A stretch of DNA of 11,559 nucleotides. Source: an uncultured Ruminococcus sp. GTDB taxonomy: Bacteria; Bacillota; Clostridia; Oscillospirales; Acutalibacteraceae. How positions within the stretch are numbered: the first letter of the stretch is position 1; each line of letters starts with the position of its first letter. The stretch lies in assembly GCA_902803035.1 (NCBI GenBank), contig CADCON010000154.1, positions 1 to 11,559 on the forward strand, in the 5' to 3' direction. A program made the translations under genes and the position numbers. The notes below the pieces were generated by a model. That model searched no databases. It was given only the letters and a program-made list of their open reading frames with translations, and was not told the origin of the DNA. Positions 6,372 to 11,559 of the stretch are shown here, piece by piece.

Positions 6372-7073
6372 ATGATTTACGCAATATCGGATCTGCACGG
6401 CGAATATGACAAATACCTTGCGATGCTCAGGAAAATCAATTTCAGCGACAGCGATCAGTTGTACGTTCTGGGCGATGTGGTCGACAGGGGAAAGAAGCCG
6501 GTCGAAATCCTCCAGGATATGAGAAGGAGACCCAATGTCATTCCGATCATGGGGAATCACGACAAGATGGCCATTGACGTTCTCACATGGCTTCTGCAAG
6601 AAATCACCGAACAGAGCATCCATCAATCCGTTAATCAGGAATCCATGTATCAATACATGGTCTGGCAGATGAACGGCTCGCAGACCACCATCGACGGCTT
6701 TTACCGCCTGTCAAGGGAGGAAAGGAACGCCCTTCTCGGTTACATGAGAAAATTTGCGCCGTATAAGGTGGTTGAAACGGGCGGGAGAAGATTCATTCTG
6801 GTTCACGCGGGTCTGGGCGATTTCAGCCGCGAAAAGAAGCTCGACGAATATTCGCTCAGGGAGCTTGCGTTTATCCGGTTTGATTACGACAAGGAGTACT
6901 TCGGCGGCAACACCTTCATAGTAACCGGACACACACCCACGCTCGCTATCACAGGCGAACCCGAAATCTATTACAGCCGCAACAATATCTGCATCGACTG
7001 CGGCGCGGTCTTTGCCAGCGGCGCGCTTGCCTGTCTTTGCCTTGACAATATGCGGGAATACTACGTTGATTAA
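6372..7073 (+). CDS. PPP-family metallophosphoesterase (serine/threonine phosphatase-like)
   Basis: A 233-residue soluble protein with the full PPP metal-centre set: SDLHG (6-10, Asp7 and His9), GDVVDRG (34-40), GNHD (61-64), VHAG with His145, and GHTP (186-189). These residues hold two metal ions that activate water for hydrolysis of phosphoesters. Relatives act as protein phosphatases or as ApaH-like dinucleoside polyphosphate hydrolases, and the sequence alone does not decide which. No partner kinase is adjacent. Starts are possible at 6357, 6369 and 6372. GGAGGGG at 6359-6365 is itself part of the first ATG context, so translation should begin at 6369 or 6372; I chose 6372 for its spacing. 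The gene has its own promoter and ends in a strong terminator. Confidence 0.88.
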   Translation: MIYAISDLHGEYDKYLAMLRKINFSDSDQLYVLGDVVDRGKKPVEILQDMRRRPNVIPIMGNHDKMAIDVLTWLLQEITEQSIHQSVNQESMYQYMVWQMNGSQTTIDGFYRLSREERNALLGYMRKFAPYKVVETGGRRFILVHAGLGDFSREKKLDEYSLRELAFIRFDYDKEYFGGNTFIVTGHTPTLAITGEPEIYYSRNNICIDCGAVFASGALACLCLDNMREYYVD

Positions 7074-7127
7074 AAGGACTTCGGTCATACCGGAAAAGCA
7101 TTCGCTCTCCAGACGGCCGAAGTCCTT
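7074..7127. terminator. Bidirectional terminator between convergent genes
   Basis: AAGGACTTCGG (7074-7084) and CCGAAGTCCTT (7117-7127) form a perfect 11-bp stem that can extend by two pairs, around a loop of about 30 nt. The plus-strand tail is T-rich (TTATTT); the minus-strand tail has TTTT running into the phosphatase stop codon. It can end both the phosphatase transcript and the opposing three-gene operon. Confidence 0.75.
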
Positions 7128-7145
7128 ATTTCATTCAAACGGAAA

Positions 7146-7610
7146 TTACTTTTTCTTTGCGCCGAAAATGATCCTGATCTGGAAACGGTGATCGCATCGC
7201 GGGCAGCGCACCGTGTGCTTTCCCTTCTGGCGCGGCACGCGGAGGGTGGATTTGCACTTGGGGCATTTCACATATTTCTTATCGGGATCGCGCTTCTGAA
7301 CCGCAGCGGCGCCCGTGCTGAAATCCTGCAATCTGCTGCTCACGTCGTTTCCGTACCTTCCGAGAAGGCGCAGGAAGGATTCATTTTCACGCCTGCGCTT
7401 TTCAATATTGGTGGAAAAGAAGCGTGCAAAAGCGTAAAACAGCACGATGAGCCAGAGAATGGTCAGCGCCATTCCAACGTATCTGATGCGCCGCAGCAGA
7501 AAGCTGAAGACCATCAGCACCGCCGAAAGCAGCACCAGCGCGTAATAAAGAGCATCTGTGCCGTATCTGTTCCGCATCATAAGACCGAGTCTGAATAACA
7601 GCTTACCCAT
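7146..7610 (-). CDS. Two-helix membrane protein with C-terminal zinc ribbon
   Basis: A 154-residue protein with two membrane segments (about 22-39 and 46-64), a basic/charged linker rich in Arg and Glu (66-112), and a zinc ribbon at 116-139: CPKC, a 16-residue spacer, CPRC (Cys116, 119, 136, 139), resembling MJ0042-type ribbons. It ends in a basic AKKK tail. I do not recognise a named family. The ribbon is expected in the cytoplasm, given the positive charges flanking the helices. AAGGGAG (7620-7626) lies 9 nt before the ATG. The gene is the last of the DUF5685/J-domain operon, 24 nt after the J-domain stop, which suggests a shared task such as membrane-linked protein handling; that is inference. 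Confidence 0.85.
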   Translation of the reverse strand: MGKLLFRLGLMMRNRYGTDALYYALVLLSAVLMVFSFLLRRIRYVGMALTILWLIVLFYAFARFFSTNIEKRRRENESFLRLLGRYGNDVSSRLQDFSTGAAAVQKRDPDKKYVKCPKCKSTLRVPRQKGKHTVRCPRCDHRFQIRIIFGAKKK

Positions 7611-7634
7611 TTTTCATTTCTCCCTTCAATTATG

Positions 7635-8231
7635 TCAGTTGCAGCAGTTGGCCGTGCAGTAGCACAGCAGCATACACGCAAAAAGCGACGAGCAGTACTG
7701 CCCCAGCCCATTGATATCCACGCCGTTTGCCTCCTGCCAGCTGCCGTATTCCGCTCCCGCGGAAGCTATTTCGGAATACGTTTCGCGGTATTCCGGATTT
7801 TCGGGTTCGAGCCGGACAGCCTGCCGCGCGTGTCTGAGGGCGGTGATGGAATTGCCCGCGTTAAAATTGGCAATCGCGCTGAGATGATACCAGTCCGCTC
7901 GGCGGACAGTAAATGAATCAAGCACAAATAAAGCGTCGGCATACTGCTGTCCGAGTATGTATTTCTTCACCATCGACAGCTTCACGATATCGTCCCTGGA
8001 ATACTGCCCGAAGTGAGCGTCGTATTCCCCGTCATAACCGGCATGGTCCGCCGTGCCGGTTTTGATTTCCTCATAAGCGGCGTTGATCTCGCTCATTCTG
8101 CGCGCGGCGGTCTGATCGCCGGGATTGAGATCCGGGTGGTATTTCTTGGCGAGTTTGCGGTAGGCTTTGGTTATTTCATCCTTCGTTGCTCCGGGAGACA
8201 CTCCGAGAACTTCATAGGGGCTTTTGGCCAT
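7635..8231 (-). CDS. J-domain protein with TPR-like region and Cys-rich tail
   Basis: The 198-residue protein begins with a J domain (about 4-58) bearing the HPD tripeptide (32-34) that stimulates Hsp70/DnaK ATPase; helix II is KDEITKAYRKLAKKY. There is no G/F-rich linker or DnaJ zinc domain. Residues about 84-155 look like TPR-type helical repeats (AIANFNAGNSITALRHARQA, then LEPENPEYRE). The last 19 residues contain six cysteines (180, 186, 190, 192, 196, 197) among hydrophobic residues, so the tail may be a lipidation, metal or membrane-association element. The start is the ATG at 8229-8231, which overlaps the end of the DUF5685 gene by 20 nt and so is probably translationally coupled; AAGGAG (8245-8250) is 13 nt away, rather far. 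Function is probably to direct DnaK to a specific client. Confidence 0.9.
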   Translation of the reverse strand: MAKSPYEVLGVSPGATKDEITKAYRKLAKKYHPDLNPGDQTAARRMSEINAAYEEIKTGTADHAGYDGEYDAHFGQYSRDDIVKLSMVKKYILGQQYADALFVLDSFTVRRADWYHLSAIANFNAGNSITALRHARQAVRLEPENPEYRETYSEIASAGAEYGSWQEANGVDINGLGQYCSSLFACMLLCYCTANCCN

Positions 8232-9060
8232 TGTCGCTGTCAGTCTCCTTCTTTTTCCTTTTTGGCTGTCTGGCCATGTATTTCTGCCACACTCCGGCAG
8301 TGAGAATATTTTCCGCGATCTCAATGTCGGCAGTAAGCTCCAGCCGCCTGAAACAGCGCATGAAATCTCCGCCCATCACCTGAAGCAGCTCGTAAATGCT
8401 GCCGGGGTCCGCCCCGACAAGGCAATTGTATCGCTCGTGCCGGATATCGCTCCTGAGATCCGTGGCGGCATCCATCACATAGATAAACCTGCCGAGTGTC
8501 CGACCGAACGCGCGAAGCGCCTGCTCCTGTCCGATGCCGTCCTCCGTCACAAAAAGCTCGCCCATCAGCCTGCCGAAGCAATTGGCGGGAAGATCCGGGT
8601 TGCATTCGCCGTCCTGCTCCAGTTCGCTGAGATTGTCAAGGCAGGTGGCAATCGCCTGCGCCTGACGGGGATATTTTTCCTCCAGCTCACGGCATTTCGA
8701 GGCAAAAGCGGAAGCAGCCGCCAGTGCCGCGGGATTCTTGTCGTCGTGCCAGTCGTCTATCAGCTTGTAGTAGCCGAGAATGACATTCATATCGGCGGCG
8801 TAATCGCTCGCGGCGGTGCGTATTTCAAGATGTTTCTTCAGGGGATGGGCTGCGCAGGAGCATTCCGCCGTGGTTTCCTCCAGCCTGTGAACGGAGGAGA
8901 GAAGAATTGCCAGAAAAGCCATGTCGTAATTCAGCAGCAGCCGGCAGGACTTGCCGCAGACCTCTCCGAGCGAACGGCATAGCCCGCAGTACCAGCCGCG
9001 GTAGCGTATTCTGTTTTCTTCGCTGAGAAGCTCCGAAGCAGCCGTGACAAAGCCGAACAT
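8212..9060 (-). CDS. DUF5685 family protein
   Basis: The 282-residue, mostly helical protein opens with MFGFVTAASELL and the segment RGWYCGLCRSLGEVCGKSC (Cys25, 28, 35, 39), followed by LLLNYDMAFLAILL, all typical of DUF5685. Other features are a CSC pair (67-69), an acidic IDDWHDDKN stretch (101-109), and YVMDAATDLRSDIRHERYN (194-212) with Asp197, 201 and 205. The C-terminus is strongly basic (QPKRKKK), then polar. The function is not known to me. The two Asp-rich segments about 90 residues apart in an all-helical chain recall class I isoprenoid synthases, but that is speculative. It is first in the operon, with its own consensus promoter, and its stop overlaps the J-domain gene. AAGGG (9073-9077) precedes the ATG by about 12 nt. 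Confidence 0.88.
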   Translation of the reverse strand: MFGFVTAASELLSEENRIRYRGWYCGLCRSLGEVCGKSCRLLLNYDMAFLAILLSSVHRLEETTAECSCAAHPLKKHLEIRTAASDYAADMNVILGYYKLIDDWHDDKNPAALAAASAFASKCRELEEKYPRQAQAIATCLDNLSELEQDGECNPDLPANCFGRLMGELFVTEDGIGQEQALRAFGRTLGRFIYVMDAATDLRSDIRHERYNCLVGADPGSIYELLQVMGGDFMRCFRRLELTADIEIAENILTAGVWQKYMARQPKRKKKETDSDNGQKPL

Positions 9061-9114
9061 GGCGAATTCATTCCCTTCTGAACGTAAGTGCCTGTGTTAG
9101 AATCGCATTCAGAT

Positions 9115-9143
9115 ATTATAACCGCAAAATGAAATAATGTCAA
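9115..9143 (-). promoter_or_regulatory. Promoter of the DUF5685/J-domain/zinc-ribbon operon
   Basis: Minus strand: perfect -35 TTGACA (9138-9143), 17-bp spacer, perfect -10 TATAAT (9115-9120). The leader is about 48 nt. I see no operator-like repeat over it, so expression may be constitutive. Confidence 0.88.
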
Positions 9144-9179
9144 ATCAATTATTATGTAATATTGGTGATAGCTTAAAAA

Positions 9180-10022
9180 TCAGTTCTCCGCGCGTTCCAG
9201 CACACGGAGAAAGTATTCCACCGTCAGCTCAAGCGAATCAATGCCCTCGATCCGCGCGCGGTTTTCAGGCCTGACGCGCAGGGTGTGGGGCGTCATCAAC
9301 AGCAGATTCCTGAGCTGCCTGCCGTCCAGCGTCATGGTAAACCGCCTCAGCTCACAGCCGATTTCCCTGAGAAAGCCGGCGGGGGCTTTGGGGCATTTGT
9401 GCTGTGCAAATACATCGTCATAGATGATCCGCTTCAGCTCGATCAGATGCCGCGTTCCCGCTGTCACCTCAATCACCCTTCCGCCCGGGCGGAGAATCCG
9501 GGAGAATTCCTCCTCGCAGAGCAATGAAAACATCGCCGTGACCGCGTCAACAAAACCATCCTTCACCGGCAGCCGGGAAGCGGTCGCGGTGATCCAGCAG
9601 ATATTCCGGTCACAGGAAGCCGCCATTCTGACCGCCGCCTTGGAGATGTCCGCCCCTATGACGCGGGCCTGCGGAAAAATCCGCTGAAAGCCGGCCGTAT
9701 AATATCCCTCGCCGCAGCCCACGTCGGCCATCGCCTTCACGCCGCCCGGAATGCCGTCAAGCGCGCGGATCACGTCATTGCGGATGGCGGAATAATGTCC
9801 CTCGTCCAGAAACGCCCTTCTCGCGGCGAGCATTTCGGGCGTGTCCCCCGGCGCGAGCGAATGCTTCTGCTGCACGGGGAGCAGGTTGACGTAGCCCTGC
9901 CGGGCGATGTCATAGCTGTGATTCCTGCCGCAGAGCAGCGAACCTCCGTTCTGAAGGAGCGGCTCACCGCAGATCGGGCAGATTAGCCCTTCACAGGGAA
10001 ATTGTCTGATAGAATTAGTCAT
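9180..10022 (-). CDS. rlmA: 23S rRNA (guanine-N1)-methyltransferase RlmA
   Basis: The 280-residue protein starts with a zinc finger, CPIC (Cys15, Cys18) and CGRNH (Cys31, His35), that helps recognise helix 35 of 23S rRNA. The RlmA signature follows: YDIARQGYVNLLPVQ (37-51) and APGDTPEMLAARRAFLDEGHY (57-77). The SAM-binding motif I is DVGCGEGYYT (100-109). Later segments such as ILRPGGRVIEVTAGTRHLIELK also match the E. coli protein as I remember it. The E. coli-type enzyme methylates G745; the Gram-positive type (RlmAII/TlrB) methylates G748 and affects macrolide/tylosin response. The organism type suggests G748, but I cannot settle that here. The ATG at 10020-10022 has only a weak GGACGG upstream. 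No terminator is seen in the 119 nt before the DUF5685 start, so read-through is possible. Confidence 0.95.
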   Translation of the reverse strand: MTNSIRQFPCEGLICPICGEPLLQNGGSLLCGRNHSYDIARQGYVNLLPVQQKHSLAPGDTPEMLAARRAFLDEGHYSAIRNDVIRALDGIPGGVKAMADVGCGEGYYTAGFQRIFPQARVIGADISKAAVRMAASCDRNICWITATASRLPVKDGFVDAVTAMFSLLCEEEFSRILRPGGRVIEVTAGTRHLIELKRIIYDDVFAQHKCPKAPAGFLREIGCELRRFTMTLDGRQLRNLLLMTPHTLRVRPENRARIEGIDSLELTVEYFLRVLERAEN

Positions 10023-10066
10023 TGATCAATCCGTCCAAATCAAAATACTATTGTCATTCTCTTCCT

Positions 10067-10095
10067 ATTATACCACAGATCTTTCAGAAAAGCAA
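10067..10095 (-). promoter_or_regulatory. Promoter of rlmA
   Basis: Minus strand: -35 TTGCTT (10090-10095), 17-bp spacer, -10 TATAAT (10067-10072) with an extended TGG just before it. The leader is about 38 nt. Confidence 0.72.
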
Positions 10096-10173
10096 GGGCG
10101 CAGGTATTTTACCTAAGACACCATGCCAGTCAGCCATCACGCCAATATAATCCTGACATTTTTAAAACAAGTG

Positions 10174-10202
10174 TTGAAATATACTCGGAAATAGTTTATA
10201 AT
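10174..10202 (+). promoter_or_regulatory. Promoter of the peptidoglycan-binding membrane protein gene
   Basis: -35 TTGAAA (10174-10179), 17-bp spacer, -10 TATAAT (10197-10202). The leader of about 94 nt holds a short hairpin, AGCTG-CAT-CAGCT (10213-10225). Between this promoter and the divergent rlmA promoter I see nothing else. Confidence 0.75.
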
Positions 10203-10287
10203 AAAAATATTAAGCTGCATCAGCTGAAAAAGCAGTCAAAACTAGTTTTTCACAGAATTAGGACAACAGATCTATCCGGAAGATACG

Positions 10288-10294
10288 AAGGAGG
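10288..10294 (+). promoter_or_regulatory. Ribosome binding site deciding a TTG start
   Basis: AAGGAGG lies 8 nt before the TTG at 10303 but 17 nt before the first in-frame ATG at 10312. The spacing favours the TTG. Confidence 0.75.
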
Positions 10295-10302
10295 CAATCC
10301 GC

Positions 10303-11037
10303 TTGTCAAATATGATTGACGATGAATTTGAATATTTTAGTTTCAAGGATGGTAGCAGGATCATACCGGTTGATTCGGAGCCGCCGTCTGACGAAGAACA
10401 GACTCCGAATCTCCGTGGAGAAACGAAGCGCGCATCACAGACGCCGCCGGAAGATGAAATTTCCGCCGGAAACATTGGCAATAATGATTCCCAGGAAGAA
10501 ACCGCGGATTCCTTAAGCGGCGGTGCTGCACGGACAATTCCTTCCGTCAGGAACAAAAGTCCGATTCCTGTACGGAAAAAATCTCCCAAGGGAAGTGCCG
10601 GCGTCATGGTAACGGCCGCAGCGATGTTTTTCATCGGATTGATTGCTGTCGGTATCATGCTCCTGAGCCGTCCCGATAATAATGAGACACAAAGCGCGGT
10701 CACGGAGTCCACCCGGAATGCATCCTATTCCGAAACCGCTTCCGACGCCGATTCATCAACGCCATCCGTGGAAGAAGCGGAATCCTCCGGTGAAGACAAC
10801 CCGGCATCCGGTTATTCTCCCCTTGAATTAGGCTCTGAAGGGGAGAATGTGAGACAGATGCAGCTTCGTCTGGTGACACTGGGTTATATTGACCCTAAAA
10901 GCTGCACAGGCTACTTTGGAAAGTATACAAAGAACGCGGTAAAAAAGTTTCAGCAAAATGCCGGATTGAATGTCACCGGAACTGCCGACTCTGAAACGCT
11001 CCGTCTTCTTTATTCGGACAATGCTCCTAAGGCGTAA
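10303..11037 (+). CDS. Single-pass membrane protein with C-terminal peptidoglycan-binding domain
   Basis: A 244-residue protein. Residues 1-98 are acidic and low in complexity, ending in a basic patch (VRKKSPKG) that marks the cytoplasmic side. One membrane helix spans about 100-122. A Ser/Thr/Glu-rich linker (124-172) follows, then a PG_binding_1 domain (about 174-237) with LGSEGENVRQMQLRLVTLGY, TGYFGKYTKNAVKKFQ and GTADSETLRLL. The domain should therefore face the cell wall and tether the protein to peptidoglycan. There is no catalytic domain such as an amidase or L,D-transpeptidase, so the role is probably structural or sensory, with the acidic N-terminus as a cytoplasmic partner-binding region; that is inference. 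Translation starts at TTG on ribosome-site spacing. The gene has its own promoter and is divergent from rlmA. Confidence 0.87.
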   Translation: MSNMIDDEFEYFSFKDGSRIIPVDSEPPSDEEQTPNLRGETKRASQTPPEDEISAGNIGNNDSQEETADSLSGGAARTIPSVRNKSPIPVRKKSPKGSAGVMVTAAAMFFIGLIAVGIMLLSRPDNNETQSAVTESTRNASYSETASDADSSTPSVEEAESSGEDNPASGYSPLELGSEGENVRQMQLRLVTLGYIDPKSCTGYFGKYTKNAVKKFQQNAGLNVTGTADSETLRLLYSDNAPKA

Positions 11038-11135
11038 AGATTTCATTATCGCTGACACACGCGGCAGCTTCCGCGGAAACGGATAACACCGGGAAGAATA
11101 CGTGTTTTCAAGTGACGTTTTTTTTTCAGAATTTC

Positions 11136-11164
11136 AGCGTTGTCCGAATGGGCAACGCTTTTTT
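11136..11164 (+). terminator. Intrinsic terminator, probably of the peptidoglycan-binding protein gene
   Basis: AGCGTTGTCC (11136-11145) pairs with GGGCAACGCT (11150-11159) through 10 bp with one G-T pair around a GAAT loop, ending directly in six Ts. It lies about 100 nt after the stop codon. A run of nine Ts at 11118-11126 lies before it but follows no strong stem. Confidence 0.85.
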
Positions 11165-11225
11165 GTCTGTTCTTGTCAGAATTTTTACGATCCATTTTTG
11201 TTGATTTCAAGACAACCTTGTAGTA

Positions 11226-11249
11226 TGATATAATCGTACTTGAAAGTAC
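11226..11249 (+). promoter_or_regulatory. Extended -10 promoter with overlapping palindrome
   Basis: TGATATAAT (11226-11234) is an extended -10 element; the -35 position (TTCAAG, 11206-11211) is poor. GTACTT-GA-AAGTAC (11236-11249), a perfect 14-bp palindrome, covers the expected start site near 11241 and could be an operator. Confidence 0.6.
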
Positions 11250-11257
11250 ATAAACCT

Positions 11258-11279
11258 TTTTCATTTGAATGAATGAAAA
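11258..11279 (+). repeat. Inverted repeat in the leader of the repeat-protein gene
   Basis: TTTTCATT (11258-11265) and AATGAAAA (11272-11279) form a perfect 8-bp AT-rich stem with a 6-nt loop, 9 nt before the AGGAGG ribosome site. It could affect mRNA stability. Confidence 0.45.
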
Positions 11280-11301
11280 TCCATTATCAGGAGGCATTAT
11301 T

Positions 11302-11559
11302 ATGGCATTACTGAAGAAAATTGTTCCCGTCCGTGTTTCGAGAAGTACTTCCAATGAAGCTGCTTCAGCAGAAACAACAACCGTGCAAAATGCGCACAAT
11401 AAAATCGCGCTCATTCCCGTCAAAAGCACCATGGAAGCCTCCGCTGAGGACGAGGGCATGGAAGCCCCCGCAGAGGACGTGGGCATGGAAGCCCCGGCTG
11501 AGGACGTGGGCATGGAAGCCCCGGCTGAGGACGTGGGCATGGAAGCCCCGGCTGAGGAC
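11302..11559 (+). CDS. Unrecognised protein with acidic MEAPAEDVG repeats (C-terminus beyond window)
   Basis: AGGAGG (11289-11294) lies 7 nt before an ATG, and the frame stays open for 86 codons to the window edge. Residues 1-43 begin MALLKKIVPVRVSRSTSNEA and are basic with Ser/Thr/Ala, with no clear signal peptide. From residue 44 a nine-residue unit, MEAPAEDVG, repeats four times and starts a fifth. The repeats are acidic, without aromatic residues or cysteine, and probably disordered. I do not recognise the family. It could be a spacer or low-complexity scaffold segment ahead of another domain outside the window. A promoter with an overlapping palindrome precedes it, so it appears to be an independent transcription unit. 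A frame on the opposite strand over the same bases is a by-product of the repeat. Confidence 0.72.
   Translation, partial: MALLKKIVPVRVSRSTSNEAASAETTTVQNAHNKIALIPVKSTMEASAEDEGMEAPAEDVGMEAPAEDVGMEAPAEDVGMEAPAED
11431..11559 (+). repeat. 27-bp in-frame tandem repeat
   Basis: Units start at 11431, 11458, 11485, 11512 and 11539 (the last is cut at 21 bases). Units 3 and 4 are identical and the visible part of unit 5 matches them; units 1 and 2 carry a few substitutions. The array keeps the reading frame and continues past the window. Confidence 0.95.

Noticed and set aside
8224..8982. A 252-codon plus-strand frame opposite DUF5685
   Set aside because: It mirrors a gene with a family match, operon context and promoter; no independent translation signal is visible.
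11046..11540. A 164-codon minus-strand frame with an N-terminal MPTSSAGAS repeat
   Set aside because: The repeat is the reverse complement of the plus-strand MEAPAEDVG repeat, and the frame crosses a terminator and a promoter. The plus-strand frame has an AGGAGG site at proper distance.
11431..11559. Direct repeats as a CRISPR array
   Set aside because: The units are contiguous 27-bp repeats without spacers and keep a reading frame.

Overview
The window looks like chromosomal DNA of a low-to-mid GC Gram-positive anaerobe of the Clostridia, probably Oscillospiraceae/Ruminococcaceae-like. This is inference from content: Firmicutes-type Shine-Dalgarno sites matching AGGAGGTGATC, many near-consensus housekeeping promoters with a 17-bp spacer, a BioY biotin transporter under a BirA-type operator, a cytoplasmic neopullulanase-type amylase, and an operon encoding DUF5685 and J-domain proteins. 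I see no tRNA, rRNA, insertion sequence, CRISPR array or phage gene.

Layout. 1-311 (-) is the N-terminal part of an ABC transporter ATPase, cut by the window edge. 491-2275 (-) is a GH13 neopullulanase/cyclomaltodextrinase-like enzyme ending in an intrinsic terminator. 2398-2925 (-) is a small DUF2304-like membrane protein; its terminator T-tract also carries the -35 box of the amylase promoter. 2926-3286 is a divergent intergenic region with two promoters and a structured leader. 3287-5602 (+) is a large PAS-GGDEF-GAF signalling protein whose GGDEF signature is degenerate (VGDRF) while the RxxD inhibitory-site motif is kept. 5747-6307 (+) is bioY. 6372-7073 (+) is a PPP-family phosphatase. 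A long inverted repeat at 7074-7127 separates it from the convergent operon 9060-7146 (-): DUF5685 protein, J-domain/TPR-like protein with a Cys-rich tail, then a two-helix membrane protein with a zinc ribbon. 9180-10022 (-) is rlmA, a 23S rRNA guanine-N1 methyltransferase. 10303-11037 (+) is a single-pass membrane protein with a C-terminal peptidoglycan-binding domain and a TTG start. 11302 to the end (+) is an unrecognised protein made of MEAPAEDVG repeats, cut by the window edge.

Most genes are single transcription units: eight of the nine promoters listed lie directly upstream of the gene they would serve. The one clear multigene unit is the DUF5685/J-domain/zinc-ribbon operon (20-nt overlap, then a 24-nt gap). 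It is the best candidate for an uncharacterised system. The second item of note is the probable c-di-GMP receptor made from a GGDEF domain that has lost its catalytic signature.
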